Positions 1 to 9,124 of a stretch of 64,000 bases of DNA are shown here, piece by piece. The DNA comes from Bacteroidota bacterium (lineage in GTDB: Bacteria > Bacteroidota > Bacteroidia > 2-12-FULL-35-15). Position 1 is the first letter of the stretch. Each line of letters opens with the position of its first letter. The notes under the pieces are model-generated. The model was not told the DNA's origin. It searched no databases and was given only the letters and a program-made list of their open reading frames with translations. A program made the translations under genes and the position numbers. The stretch lies in assembly GCA_025963775.1 (NCBI GenBank), contig JAOQAD010000037.1, positions 127,638 through 191,637 of the forward strand. Reading direction: 5' to 3'.

Positions 1-1224
1 CCCGTTCGAGCTCACAATGGAATCAACAGAAGCGGGCGAACACAGTTGTTTGTTCTGGCTCACAATGCTGGCGGCAGTATATTGCGGGATCATAAACCCG
101 GAGTTCAATCCCGGCTCTGCGACCAGGAATGGCGGTAATCCCCGCAAACCGGAGATCAGCTGGTAGGTCCTTCTTTCGGAGATATTTCCTAATTCGGCCA
201 ATGCAATTGCTAAAAAATCAAGTGCAAGCGCGAGTGGCTGCCCGTGAAAATTTCCGCCGGAGATGATCTCATCTTCTTCAGGGAACACGGTCGGGTTATC
301 GGTAACGGAATTGATCTCCGTAAGGAAAACATGCTCCACGTACTGGAAAGTATCTTTCGAAGCGCCGTGTACCTGCGGGATACAGCGGAATGAATACGGA
401 TCCTGCACATGTTCTTTTTTACGCTGAATCAGTTCGCTTCCCAACAGAATTTTGCGCATGTTGTTCGCCGTGTCTATCTGTCCCTTGTGCGGGCGGATGC
501 TGTGAATATGCGGCTTAAAAGGATCGATGCGGCCATCGAAGGCTTCGAGTGAAATAGCGCCGGTAATATCGGCAAGGGCGCTGAGATTCCGGATCTGCAG
601 CAAACACCATACGCCATAAGCGCTCATGAACTGTGTGCCGTTCAGCAATGCCAGCCCTTCTTTTGATTTCAGCTGCACAGGCTCTAATTCCAGCTCTTTC
701 AGCACATCCGAGGCAGACTGTTTTACACCTTCGTAATACACTTCGCCCATTCCGAGCAAAGGCAGGCTCATGTGCGCCAGCGGTGCAAGGTCGCCGGAAG
801 CGCCAAGCGATCCCTGCTGGTAAATAACAGGCAATACATCGTGATTGAAAAAATCGATAAGGCGCTCAACAGTTTGCAGCTGCACAGCAGACTTCCCATA
901 CGCTACTGCCTGGATCTTCAGCAGCAGCATCAGCTTCACCACATCCTGCGGCACTTCATCGCCTGTTCCGCAGGCATGCGACATCACTAAATTTGTTTGC
1001 AGCTGCTCCAGCTCATTATCCGGGATCACCACATTGCACAAAGAGCCGAAACCTGTATTGATGCCATAAATAGGCTCTTCCTGCGATGCCATTTTGCGGT
1101 CGAGATACTCGCGGCAACGTGTAATGTTATTTTTCGCTTCTTCCGAAAGGACAAGCGTTTTGTTATTTTTGATGATCTCAGAGATGGTATCGAGATCGAG
1201 AAGGTCGGTTGTTATCTGGTGCAT
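1..1224 (-). CDS. hutH: histidine ammonia-lyase, 3' end cut by window edge
   Basis: This gene is missing from the ORF track because it has no stop codon inside the window; I read it from the ATG at 1224 as 408 open codons to base 1. The family deaminates L-histidine to urocanate, the first step of histidine degradation. Visible hallmarks in order are GINTGFGSL, SHACGTGDEVP, the GSLGASGDLAPL segment whose Ala-Ser-Gly forms the MIO cofactor, DPYSFRCIPQVHGAS, SVTDNPTVF and GNFHGQP. About 100 C-terminal residues are lost at the edge (family about 500). The Ser-His pair in SHACG is typical of histidine lyases, but a tyrosine lyase of the same fold cannot be fully excluded. No other hut gene is visible to the right. 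Confidence 0.93.
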   Translation of the reverse strand, partial: MHQITTDLLDLDTISEIIKNNKTLVLSEEAKNNITRCREYLDRKMASQEEPIYGINTGFGSLCNVVIPDNELEQLQTNLVMSHACGTGDEVPQDVVKLMLLLKIQAVAYGKSAVQLQTVERLIDFFNHDVLPVIYQQGSLGASGDLAPLAHMSLPLLGMGEVYYEGVKQSASDVLKELELEPVQLKSKEGLALLNGTQFMSAYGVWCLLQIRNLSALADITGAISLEAFDGRIDPFKPHIHSIRPHKGQIDTANNMRKILLGSELIQRKKEHVQDPYSFRCIPQVHGASKDTFQYVEHVFLTEINSVTDNPTVFPEEDEIISGGNFHGQPLALALDFLAIALAELGNISERRTYQLISGLRGLPPFLVAEPGLNSGFMIPQYTAASIVSQNKQLCSPASVDSIVSSNG

Positions 1225-1230
1225 GTTTTT

Positions 1231-1258
1231 CTCACCGCAGAGACGCGGAGGCGCAAAG
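1231..1258. repeat. left arm of inverted repeat flanking the GxxExxY gene
   Basis: The segment contains ACCGCAGAGACGCGGAGGCG and is an imperfect reverse complement of 1655-1681 on the other side of the small gene 1262-1639. Related CTTTGCG-type sequence occurs at 3078-3132 and 35355-35384. Confidence 0.6.
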
Positions 1259-1261
1259 TTT

Positions 1262-1639
1262 TTAGTAATTATTTACATATCGTTTTATTCCGCTTTTAAC
1301 AAGCGGAACGTTAATATTTATTAAGAAGCCAAGTTTTTTACGCAGATAAGAAATTAATTGCGCCTCAAAAACCGGCAACATTGACTCAACCGATTTTAGC
1401 TCCAATATAATCTCATCTTCTACCAGGATGTCGATTTTAAATTCCTTTGACAGTTCAAAGCCTTTATATATTAACGGTACTGTTGCCTGGCTTACAGCCT
1501 TGATTCCTCTCAATTCAAATTCCTTCATTAAACATTTTTCATATACCGATTCAAGCAAGCCCGGACCCATTATTCGGTGAACAGCTATGCAAGCATCAAC
1601 AATTTCTCCTGATATTCGGTCATAATCCTTTTTCTCCAT
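1262..1639 (-). CDS. GxxExxY family protein
   Basis: This 125-residue protein carries the family signature GPGLLESVYEKCL at about residues 25-37 and the downstream segment IDILVEDEIILELKSVE, which looks like the D-ExK core of a PD-(D/E)XK nuclease fold. The family (PF13366) is common in Bacteroidota and cyanobacteria; its function is not established. It sits between hutH and hisS and is bracketed by inverted GC-rich repeats, which suggests the gene plus repeats arrived as one unit (inference). No operon link to its neighbours is evident. Confidence 0.85.
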   Translation of the reverse strand: MEKKDYDRISGEIVDACIAVHRIMGPGLLESVYEKCLMKEFELRGIKAVSQATVPLIYKGFELSKEFKIDILVEDEIILELKSVESMLPVFEAQLISYLRKKLGFLININVPLVKSGIKRYVNNY

Positions 1640-1654
1640 CGGTCAAGCAATTTT

Positions 1655-1681
1655 CTCTGCGCCTTAGCGCCTTTGCGGTAA
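1655..1681. repeat. right arm of inverted repeat flanking the GxxExxY gene
   Basis: The arm reads CTCTGCGCCTTAGCGCCTTT and onward; its reverse complement matches 1231-1258 with several mismatches. It overlaps the region just upstream of the GxxExxY start and reaches to the last codons of hisS. Confidence 0.6.
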
Positions 1682-1682
1682 A

Positions 1683-3059
1683 TTATTTTAGTTTTTCAAT
1701 TATACTTTCAATACTCATTTTCTCCTGCTCTCCCGAAGCCATATTTTTAAGGCTCAGCAGGCCGCTCTGCATTTCATCTCCGCCAATGATTACCACAAAA
1801 GGGACTTTTTTATCATCTGCATAGCTCATCTGCTTTTTCATTTTTGCTTTGGCATCCGGGTAAATTTCCGAATTGATACCGGCCTTGCGAACCTGCGCCA
1901 ACAATGGAAGACAGTAATTCTGCTCCGCTTCACCGAAGGTCACAAACAGCAATTTAGTGCTTGCAGCAACGGATTCAGGGTATAAATTTAATTCGTTCAG
2001 CACATCATAAATGCGGTCGGCACCGAAGGAAATCCCGACACCGCTCATGTTTGGCAAACCGAAAATGCCGGTAAGGTCGTCATAGCGCCCGCCGCCGCAG
2101 ATGCTGCTTGTGAGCGTTCCTGCATTTGCTTTTACTTCGAAGATGGCACCCGTGTAATAATTGAGTCCACGGGCAAGTGTGATGTCCAGCTCAACCTCCG
2201 CAGTAGTTAATGATAAGCTGGCTACTGTTTTAAAAATATATTCAACCTCTTCAATTCCTTTTAATCCTGTTTCAGAAGAAGCTAAAAGTGTTTTTAAAAA
2301 ATTGACTTTTTCAAGTGTTGTTCCCTTGAATTCGATCAATGGCTGCAGCTTTGCGATCGCTTCATCATTGAGGCCATTCTCCTTCAACTCTTTGTTCACG
2401 CCATCCACACCGATCTTATCAAGCTTATCGATAGCTACAGTAATTTCAATGATCCTTTCCTTTTCGCCGATCACTTCTGCAATACCGCTTAATATTTTTC
2501 TGTTGTTGATCTTGATGACAACCGGCATTTTCAGTTTTGTAAAAACATCATCGATCATCTGTACCAATTCCACTTCATTGATCAGCGAATTGCTCCCGAT
2601 CACATCTGCATCGCACTGGTAAAACTCACGGTAACGGCCTTTTGCAGGACGATCACCTCGCCAAACAGGCTGGATCTGGTAACGCTTGAAGGGAAATGTG
2701 ATCTCATGCTGGTGCTGCACCACGTAACGCGCAAATGGAACTGTAAGGTCATATCGCAACGCCTTTTCCGTAAGGTATTGTGAATTCACACTCTGGTTAA
2801 GCATGCGGTCAAAATCCTCCTTCGATTTGTCCTTTGTTTTCGATTCATGGATGCGTGAATTCAGAATTTTGAACAACAGCTGATCGCCTTCCTCACCGTA
2901 TTTTCCTGTCAACGTTTCAATGTTCTCCATCGCCGGCGTTTCGATCGGCAGATAGCCATAGCGCTGGAACACCTGTTTAATGGTATCAAAAATATAATTC
3001 CTTCTCACCATTTCCTGCGGTGAAAAATCGCGTGTGCCTTTTGGGATGCCTGGTTTCAT
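1683..3059 (-). CDS. hisS: histidyl-tRNA synthetase
   Basis: The protein charges tRNA-His with histidine in the cytoplasm. At 458 residues it has normal length for the class IIa enzyme. It opens with [17 protein letters not shown], the usual KGTRD start, followed by [13 protein letters not shown] (motif 2 area), [12 protein letters not shown] (histidine-binding motif) and [13 protein letters not shown] (motif 3 area), and ends with an anticodon-binding domain. The start is fixed by this conserved N-terminus. It lies 43 bp upstream of the GxxExxY gene on the same strand; its own promoter region overlaps a small inverted repeat at 3078-3132. Confidence 0.97.
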   Translation of the reverse strand: MKPGIPKGTRDFSPQEMVRRNYIFDTIKQVFQRYGYLPIETPAMENIETLTGKYGEEGDQLLFKILNSRIHESKTKDKSKEDFDRMLNQSVNSQYLTEKALRYDLTVPFARYVVQHQHEITFPFKRYQIQPVWRGDRPAKGRYREFYQCDADVIGSNSLINEVELVQMIDDVFTKLKMPVVIKINNRKILSGIAEVIGEKERIIEITVAIDKLDKIGVDGVNKELKENGLNDEAIAKLQPLIEFKGTTLEKVNFLKTLLASSETGLKGIEEVEYIFKTVASLSLTTAEVELDITLARGLNYYTGAIFEVKANAGTLTSSICGGGRYDDLTGIFGLPNMSGVGISFGADRIYDVLNELNLYPESVAASTKLLFVTFGEAEQNYCLPLLAQVRKAGINSEIYPDAKAKMKKQMSYADDKKVPFVVIIGGDEMQSGLLSLKNMASGEQEKMSIESIIEKLK

Positions 3060-3077
3060 ACTGATTATTTAATGTTT

Positions 3078-3132
3078 TCGCAAAGACAAAGTTTGAAGGA
3101 TTAACCTCTTCGCGTGCTTTGCGTCTTTGCGA
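3078..3132. repeat. small inverted repeat upstream of hisS
   Basis: TCGCAAAGACAAAG at 3078-3091 pairs with CTTTGCGTCTTTGCGA at 3117-3132 (two-base bulge). It belongs to the CTTTGCG-type repeats that also bracket the GxxExxY gene. Confidence 0.5.
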
Positions 3133-3264
3133 GACATAACTTCCGGACACGAATATCGTGATTTTTTGCTTTCTCCGCCCAGCTGTTTGTCACCAAATAT
3201 CCCCCACTCGTCCCTGCTAATAACGCATTCCTATAAAAGCCAGCCGGAGATCGGCAAAGAATGC

Positions 3265-3272
3265 TATTTTTG
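3265..3272 (+). promoter_or_regulatory. candidate -7 element of the S46 peptidase gene
   Basis: TATTTTTG fits the Bacteroidota -7 consensus TAnnTTTG and lies 28 bp before the ATG at 3301. No clear TTTG box is visible at the expected -33 position, so this is a weak call. Confidence 0.35.
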
Positions 3273-3300
3273 TACCTCTTAAAACTGAAACAATCTTATT

Positions 3301-5448
3301 ATGAAGAAGATATACACCCTGATCGCTGCCCTTTTTATTGCCGGGGCCGGAATTGCAGATGAAGGCATGTGGCTTCCTGCGCTTTTAAAGAACAACTATG
3401 AGCAGATGCAGAAGCTCGGCTTAAAGCTTACTGCCGAGCAATTGTATGATGTGAACCACAGCAGCCTCAAGGATGCGGTAGTATGGTTCAACGGCGGATG
3501 CACCTCGGAGATCATTTCCGACCAGGGATTGCTGCTTACCAACCACCACTGCGGCTATGAGGCCATTGCCAATCACAGCACCACTGCCAACAACATCCTC
3601 GACAATGGATTCTGGGCAAAATCATACGCAGAGGAAATGCCGAATGAAGGCATGTGGATCTCGATCCTTGTTCGCATGGAAGATGTGAGTGACCGCGTGA
3701 ACAAAGCGCTTGCAGGCCTTGATGCAAAAACAGCCGATGCAAAAAGGGCAGAGATCTTTAAAGCGATCGAACAGGAAGTGAAGAAAGAAGGCTACGATGC
3801 ACAGGTGAAATCCATGTTCAAAGACAACGCTTTTTACCTGTTTGTATTTGAAAAATTCACCGACATCCGCCTTGTTGCAGCACCGCCACAATCCATCGGG
3901 AAATTCGGTGGCGACACCGACAACTGGATGTGGCCGCGCCATACAGCAGATTTTTCCATGTTCCGCATCTATGCGAACAAAGATAACAAGCCTGCTCCGT
4001 ACTCAAGAGATAATGTGCCTTACAAGCCGAAAAAGTCGCTGCCGGTTTCCATCAAAGGATTGAATGAAGGCGATTATACAATGATCTACGGTTTCCCGGG
4101 AAGGACCAACCGCTATGAAACATCATACGGCATCCAGCTGGCGATCGACAAGATCAATCCTGCCATTGTTGCTTTGCGCGATGTGCGCTTAAATGCATGG
4201 AAAGAGGAAATGGACAAGAGTGACAGTGTACGTTTGCTGATGTCGTCACAGTTTGCAAAGATCTCCAACTACTGGAAATATTATATCGGCCAGACCGAAC
4301 AGCTGAAGCATTTAAAAGTACTGCAGGAAAAACAGGAAACTGAAAAGCAGTTTGCCGACTGGAGCAAAAACAATGCTGAGTACGCTTCCATTCTTACAAA
4401 CTTTGAGAATGCCTACAAGGATTATAACAACTATGCGCTGCACGCAACCTATTTCAGGGAAGGCGTTACAGGCTCCTCCATCATTGCCTTTGCGGCGAAT
4501 TATACCGCACTGGAAAAAGCACTGAAAGCCGATAAGCAGGATGCTGCCGAGATCAAAAAAACGGTGGATGCGATCAAAGCTGCGGAAGAGAATTTTTACA
4601 AATCATTCAATGCAAAATCGGAAGAGAAGATCCTTGCACGCTTAACACAATTATTTTACGAGAACATTCCTGCAAGCCAGCATCCGCAATACTTAACGAA
4701 CCTTGTGAAGAAAAGTAAAGGAAACAGCACAAGCGAAAAGATGGATGCCTTTGCGAAAAAAGTCTTTGAAAAAAGCTTCATGTCCTCAAAGGAAAAAACA
4801 GACAAGTTCCTTGAAAAGCCGGAGTTGAAAAAACTGGAAGCAGACCCTGCTTATGCTTATTTCAAAGCGTTCCTGGAAAACTACCTCACGAACATCAAGC
4901 CGCACATTGATGCGTTCAACGCAGTGAATGCAGCGGAAGGAAAAAAATATGTGAAGGCACTGATGGAAATGACCGGCGGAAAAAATTTCTACCCCGATGC
5001 CAACAGCACCCTGCGCCTTACTTACGGAAGCGTTAAAGCTTACCAGCCGAAAGACGGCGTGGAATACAGTTATTACACTACTTTAAGCGGTGTGATGGAA
5101 AAAGAAAATCCGGCGCAGTTTGAATTCCAGGTGCCTGCTAAATTAAAAGAGCTTTACAAAACGAAAAATTACGGGCAGTATGCAAATGCCAACGGCGACA
5201 TCAATGTGGCATTTATCAGTAACAACGACATTACCGGCGGGAACTCAGGAAGCCCTGTGATCAACGGAAACGGCGAGCTGGTTGGACTTGCATTCGACGG
5301 CAACTGGGAAGCGATGAGCGGCGATATCTATTTCGACCAGAAATACAAACGCACCATCAGCGTCGACATCCGTTACGTACTGTTCCTGATCGACAAGTTC
5401 GGCGGGGCACAAAACTTAATTGATGAGATGAAGATCGTGAAGAATTAG
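3301..5448 (+). CDS. S46 family dipeptidyl-peptidase, DPP7-like
   Basis: This serine exopeptidase releases dipeptides from peptide N-termini in the periplasm. The 715-residue length is typical of DPP7/DPP11. A signal peptide covers about residues 1-19. The catalytic His lies in TNHHCGY (about residue 83), an acidic region in GGDTDNWMWPRH, and the catalytic Ser in GGNSGSPV (Ser649). Eighteen residues after the Ser, in GLAFDGNWE, stands Gly667. From what I recall of the Porphyromonas enzymes, Gly here marks DPP7 (hydrophobic P1) while Arg marks DPP11 (acidic P1), so a DPP7-type specificity is inferred. It is transcribed alone; a hairpin terminator follows at 5487. Confidence 0.93.
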   Translation: MKKIYTLIAALFIAGAGIADEGMWLPALLKNNYEQMQKLGLKLTAEQLYDVNHSSLKDAVVWFNGGCTSEIISDQGLLLTNHHCGYEAIANHSTTANNILDNGFWAKSYAEEMPNEGMWISILVRMEDVSDRVNKALAGLDAKTADAKRAEIFKAIEQEVKKEGYDAQVKSMFKDNAFYLFVFEKFTDIRLVAAPPQSIGKFGGDTDNWMWPRHTADFSMFRIYANKDNKPAPYSRDNVPYKPKKSLPVSIKGLNEGDYTMIYGFPGRTNRYETSYGIQLAIDKINPAIVALRDVRLNAWKEEMDKSDSVRLLMSSQFAKISNYWKYYIGQTEQLKHLKVLQEKQETEKQFADWSKNNAEYASILTNFENAYKDYNNYALHATYFREGVTGSSIIAFAANYTALEKALKADKQDAAEIKKTVDAIKAAEENFYKSFNAKSEEKILARLTQLFYENIPASQHPQYLTNLVKKSKGNSTSEKMDAFAKKVFEKSFMSSKEKTDKFLEKPELKKLEADPAYAYFKAFLENYLTNIKPHIDAFNAVNAAEGKKYVKALMEMTGGKNFYPDANSTLRLTYGSVKAYQPKDGVEYSYYTTLSGVMEKENPAQFEFQVPAKLKELYKTKNYGQYANANGDINVAFISNNDITGGNSGSPVINGNGELVGLAFDGNWEAMSGDIYFDQKYKRTISVDIRYVLFLIDKFGGAQNLIDEMKIVKN

Positions 5449-5486
5449 TTACTCAGGCATAAAGAAGACTTAGTATCATTAAGAAT

Positions 5487-5524
5487 ATTTAAAGCCTTGT
5501 TCAAAAATGAACAGGGCTTTAAAT
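5487..5524. terminator. bidirectional hairpin terminator
   Basis: ATTTAAAGCCTTGTTCA and TGAACAGGGCTTTAAAT form a 17-bp stem (one G-T pair) with a 4-base loop and A/T-rich flanks. It sits between two convergent genes ending at 5448 and 5532. Confidence 0.8.
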
Positions 5525-5531
5525 TTAATAA

Positions 5532-6122
5532 CTAATTTAAATGCGTTTCAAGAAATTTTCTTAACGGTTCCAATGCAGGTGATGTCAGATCCCAATGGTC
5601 TTTTCTTAAATAATTTCTATATTTTTCATCTGCATGTTTTTCTCTTTCCTTCCTTTCCTTTTTTGAAAGTAACGAATCAACGTATGCATACACTCTGGTC
5701 TTTAAAATTGGTGGATTGAACCGATCATCTGCTTTTAAACATTCTTCAAAACTATCAAAACAATCAAAGATTACCTTATTAGATTTAGGTACCACACTTA
5801 TTAATAAGTGCTCTAAAGTTCCTGAATCTTTATTATTAGGAAAAAGGAACTGAACAAAACTAATCTTTAAGTTCCTCTTAACACTTTCTAATCTATCTAA
5901 AGTACTTTTGTGACCTTCATCTGCGTCAAAAATCAATAGATTTATACCATCATTATCTGTATTTCGCTGAAAGTCTATAATACTGTTATTAAGTGCAGCC
6001 TCATCATTACCACTCAATATTATAAAATTAGATTCATCAACACTCAAATCTAAACTTTTCAAGAAATCAATTAAAAAACGTCTATCGGCTTCGCCTTCAA
6101 CAAAGAACTTGATCTTCTTCAT
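5532..6122 (-). CDS. TOPRIM-like (DUF3226-type) protein partner of the ATPase
   Basis: The 196-residue protein opens with MKKIKFFVEGEADRRFL, an Glu-containing first TOPRIM-like strand, and later has NLLIFDADEGH, the acidic D-x-D strand. This resembles DUF3226/DUF4435-type TOPRIM domains, which in OLD-like and PARIS-like systems act as nuclease effectors. It starts one base after the stop of the ATPase gene (TAATATG) and has a strong AGGAGG Shine-Dalgarno inside the 3' end of that gene, so the two are translated together. Both genes are clearly more AT-rich than their neighbours, a sign of transfer. The nuclease role is inference. Confidence 0.7.
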   Translation of the reverse strand: MKKIKFFVEGEADRRFLIDFLKSLDLSVDESNFIILSGNDEAALNNSIIDFQRNTDNDGINLLIFDADEGHKSTLDRLESVKRNLKISFVQFLFPNNKDSGTLEHLLISVVPKSNKVIFDCFDSFEECLKADDRFNPPILKTRVYAYVDSLLSKKERKEREKHADEKYRNYLRKDHWDLTSPALEPLRKFLETHLN

Positions 6123-6123
6123 A

Positions 6124-7197
6124 TTACTTGCCTCCTCTTACCTCATTTCCCATGTTTAAAGCAGTCTCAAACTGTTCAAAATTATAGGTATATGCCTTTG
6201 TTTCTCCATTCTTAATTTTTTCAACTAAAAAATGTCTAGCATTATCTTGATTTAAAATCATGTCCTCATCTTCCAAGGCCTCTTTAAAATATTTGAGACA
6301 CTCCAAATTATGAGTTGAGGCAAATATTTGAACATCATTGTTTATAGCAGATTTTATTATCGTTTTCCAAAAACCTTTAAACCTACTATAATGAATTCCT
6401 GTATCTATTTCATCTATCATTAGTCGCTGTCCCCTCACCATTTCAATTTCAAGCAGAATTCGAAACAATTTATTAGCTCCTTCTCCAAACATGGACAATG
6501 GAATTAGTTCGTCAATATTCTTTATTCTAATATAAATTAGTGAAACGTTATTCATTTCACTTGGCACTATTTCAATGTCTTCAATTTCATTAATAAAGAA
6601 GTTTAATGAATTTAAAAACATTGATTTTGATTTTTGGCTTTTTTGTATGTTTTCAGAATAAAATCCTATTAAGTCATTCCGATAACCTGTGGTGTAAAAT
6701 ATCATAGGAGAATACGGATATTTCCCTAAACCATTAAACATCAAATCAATAGCAAAATCTTGATTATTTCTCTCTAAAATAGAAACATACCTAAGTTTGG
6801 GACTTATCAAAAGTTTATTTTTCAGCTTTTCCAATTGAGATTGTTCTAATTTATCAATTGAAGATGTTCTTAAAATAAAGCTATTCTTTTCCGCATTAAT
6901 ATATTGGGTAACATATTGTATTAAACTTGATTTTGTTTGTTTGTTAAAATAATAAGAAAGAAAATCAAATTCCTCTTTTACTGAAGTCAGGTTATTCCTT
7001 TCTGTAAATGCGTGAAAGTAATAACTATTTAGCTTTTCTAACTCTTCTGAAAACAAAAGCGCTTCTAAGATAGACGTCTTTCCAACATTATTATCTCCAG
7101 CAATCAAGTTAAATTGGCCAATATTGTTCATCTCAAAGGACTGTAAGCCCTTGAAATTCTCAATCTTAAAATACTTTAGATGTTTATTGTTATCCAT
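6124..7197 (-). CDS. AAA15/AAA_21-type ATPase, OLD-like
   Basis: This 357-residue ATPase begins with FKIENFKGLQSFEMNNIG and a Walker A, AGDNNVGKTSILEALL (about residues 32-47). Near the C-terminus it has the Walker B LMIDEIDTGIHYS and ASTHNLECLK, the SMC/OLD-like switch segment. No nuclease domain is fused; that role probably falls to the TOPRIM-like gene immediately downstream. ATPases of this group occur as partners in anti-phage systems, so a defence role is plausible but not shown. A start at 7197 is supported by the conserved LKYFKIENF opening. The gene is AT-rich and inserted between the S46 peptidase and ettA. Confidence 0.82.
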   Translation of the reverse strand: MDNNKHLKYFKIENFKGLQSFEMNNIGQFNLIAGDNNVGKTSILEALLFSEELEKLNSYYFHAFTERNNLTSVKEEFDFLSYYFNKQTKSSLIQYVTQYINAEKNSFILRTSSIDKLEQSQLEKLKNKLLISPKLRYVSILERNNQDFAIDLMFNGLGKYPYSPMIFYTTGYRNDLIGFYSENIQKSQKSKSMFLNSLNFFINEIEDIEIVPSEMNNVSLIYIRIKNIDELIPLSMFGEGANKLFRILLEIEMVRGQRLMIDEIDTGIHYSRFKGFWKTIIKSAINNDVQIFASTHNLECLKYFKEALEDEDMILNQDNARHFLVEKIKNGETKAYTYNFEQFETALNMGNEVRGGK

Positions 7198-7218
7198 ATG
7201 GATTTTTATAATTTCATA

Positions 7219-7247
7219 TAAAGGTATAAAATTAACTAAACTGTCAA
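7219..7247 (-). promoter_or_regulatory. candidate promoter of the ATPase/TOPRIM-like pair
   Basis: On the minus strand TTGACA (7247-7242) is followed by TACCTTTA (7226-7219), close to TAnnTTTG, about 20 bp before the ATG at 7197. It overlaps the last codons of ettA, so the pair may be expressed separately from ettA. Confidence 0.35.
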
Positions 7248-8921
7248 TTTCTTATACCTCACCCTTTTCGGCTCCACATTACCTAGTCGTTTCTTCCTGT
7301 TCTCTTCGTATTCGGAGTAACCTCCTTCAAAGTAGTACACGCTCGAATCACCTTCAAATGCAAGGATATGCGTACACACGCGATCCAGGAACCACCTGTC
7401 GTGGCTGATGATCACAGCGCAGCCTGCAAAATTTTCCAAGCCTTCCTCGAGTGCACGGAGTGTGTTTACATCCAGGTCATTGGTAGGCTCATCCAGCAGC
7501 AATACGTTGCCTTCTTCCTTCAATGCCATCGCGAGGTGCAAACGGTTGCGCTCTCCACCGGAAAGAATACCGCATTTTTTTCCCTGGTCGGATCCGGCAA
7601 AATTAAAGCGTGAAATATACGCCCTCGCATTCATTGTTTTTCCGCCAAGCATAATGTTTTCAGCTCCTCCGCTCAATACATCGTAAATTGATTTCTCAGG
7701 ATCGATGCCGGAGTGCGACTGGTCCACATACGCGATCTTCACAGTAGGCCCAACCTTGAACTCGCCTGCAGTCGGCTTTTCCTGTCCCATGATCATACGG
7801 AACAAGGTGGTTTTACCGGCACCGTTCGGCCCGATGATCCCCACAATTCCTGCAGGAGGCAATTTGAAATTCAGGTTTTCATATAATAAGCGGTCGCCAT
7901 ACGCCTTGGAAACACCCTGTGCTTCGATCACTTCATTACCCAAACGTGGCCCGTTCGGAATGTAGAGCTCCAGCTTATCTTCCATCGCCCTTGCATCTTC
8001 GCCGAGCAATTTCTCATAGTTCTGTAAACGCGCTTTTGATTTTGCCTGGCGGCCTTTTGCACCCTGGCGAACCCAATCCAGCTCGCGCATCAGCGTTTTC
8101 TGGCGCTTGCTTTCTGTCTTCTCTTCCTGTGCCAAACGCTTTTGTTTCTGGTCCAGCCATTCGGAATAATTTCCTTTCCATGGAATGCCTTCTCCCCTGT
8201 CGAGCTCAAGAATCCAGCCGGCAACGTTATCAAGGAAATAACGATCGTGGGTTACCGCGATCACTGTTCCTTTGTAATGCTGCAAATGCTGCTCCAGCCA
8301 GTCTACCGATTCCGCATCAAGGTGATTGGTCGGCTCATCCAGCAAGAGGATCTCCGGCTCCTGGATCAGCAGGCGGCACAATGCAACGCGCCTGCGCTCG
8401 CCACCGGAAAGATTTTTGATCGGGGTATCGCTTTCAGGGCAGCGCAATGCTTCCATTGCCTGCTCCAGCCGGTTATCAAGGTTCCAGAGGTCGAGCTGGT
8501 CGATCTGCTCCTGCAGGTATGCCTGGCGGTTGATCAGCTTTTCCATTTTATCCGGGTCATCGAGGTATTCCGGCTCTGCGAATTTATTGTTCACATCATC
8601 GTATTCTTTGAGGATGTTCACATGCTCCATAGCGCCTTCACGCACCACTTCCAGCACGGTTTTAGTATCATCGAGGATTGGCTCCTGCTCGAGGTAGCCC
8701 ACACGGTAGCCCGGTGAAAAATGGATCTCTCCCTGGTAATTCTTCTCGAGCCCCGCAATGATCTTCATCAGCGTGGATTTACCCGAGCCGTTCAAACCGA
8801 GGATCCCGATCTTCGCACCGTAGTAGAACGATAAATAAATATCCTTTAAAATTGTTTTGCCTGTAGGTAACGTACGACTTACGTTCACCATCGAAAAAAT
8901 TATTTGTCTGCCTTCTGACAT
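7236..8921 (-). CDS. ettA: energy-dependent translational throttle protein EttA (ABC-F)
   Basis: EttA binds the ribosomal E site and couples translation to the ATP/ADP ratio. The 561-residue protein has two ABC domains: Walker A GLNGSGKST with signature LSGGERRRVALCRLL, and Walker A GPNGAGKTT with signature LSGGERNRLHLAMAL. Between them lies the linker with LAQEEKTESKRQKTLMREL. The N-terminus MSEGRQIIFSMVNVSRTLPT and length match EttA rather than Uup or resistance ABC-F proteins. No membrane segments are present, as expected. It is preceded by 200 bp of noncoding sequence. Confidence 0.94.
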   Translation of the reverse strand: MSEGRQIIFSMVNVSRTLPTGKTILKDIYLSFYYGAKIGILGLNGSGKSTLMKIIAGLEKNYQGEIHFSPGYRVGYLEQEPILDDTKTVLEVVREGAMEHVNILKEYDDVNNKFAEPEYLDDPDKMEKLINRQAYLQEQIDQLDLWNLDNRLEQAMEALRCPESDTPIKNLSGGERRRVALCRLLIQEPEILLLDEPTNHLDAESVDWLEQHLQHYKGTVIAVTHDRYFLDNVAGWILELDRGEGIPWKGNYSEWLDQKQKRLAQEEKTESKRQKTLMRELDWVRQGAKGRQAKSKARLQNYEKLLGEDARAMEDKLELYIPNGPRLGNEVIEAQGVSKAYGDRLLYENLNFKLPPAGIVGIIGPNGAGKTTLFRMIMGQEKPTAGEFKVGPTVKIAYVDQSHSGIDPEKSIYDVLSGGAENIMLGGKTMNARAYISRFNFAGSDQGKKCGILSGGERNRLHLAMALKEEGNVLLLDEPTNDLDVNTLRALEEGLENFAGCAVIISHDRWFLDRVCTHILAFEGDSSVYYFEGGYSEYEENRKKRLGNVEPKRVRYKKLTV

Positions 8922-9065
8922 GTTTTAATATATGATTTGTTGAATTTTAGATTTACTGGATTAAATATAAACAGGGCCTGCCGTTTAAAATTTGACAGGC
9001 TGCAAATATCGTAAATTCCGGGGAGAAAATCAGCTTATGACATGGGAAAGTCTTACATAAAATCA

Positions 9066-9086
9066 GAGGTACCAATTTGGCACCTC
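9066..9086. promoter_or_regulatory. 21-bp palindrome over the ORF6N promoter, candidate operator
   Basis: Arms GAGGTACCAA and TTGGCACCTC are reverse complements with one mismatch around a central T. The right half contains the TTTG that serves as the likely -33 box. The same 21-mer, differing only at the central base, lies inside the ORF6N gene at 9337-9357. Confidence 0.65.
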
Positions 9087-9106
9087 CAAATAATGGTTTA
9101 GATTTG
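9076..9106 (+). promoter_or_regulatory. canonical Bacteroidota promoter of the ORF6N gene
   Basis: TTTG at 9076-9079, a 19-bp spacer and TAGATTTG at 9099-9106 match TTTG / TAnnTTTG fully. The ATG at 9125 follows 18 bp downstream, giving a very short leader. Confidence 0.65.
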
Positions 9107-9124
9107 CGAACCTAAAAAATTTAT

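Noticed and set aside
1-3059. Histidine regulon linking hutH and hisS
   Set aside because: The genes are separated by the GxxExxY unit and its repeats, and no T-box or other shared control site is visible.
5532-7197. Full PARIS (AriA/AriB) assignment
   Set aside because: The effector is shorter than AriB as I recall it and looks DUF3226-like rather than DUF4435; only a PARIS- or OLD-like label is justified.
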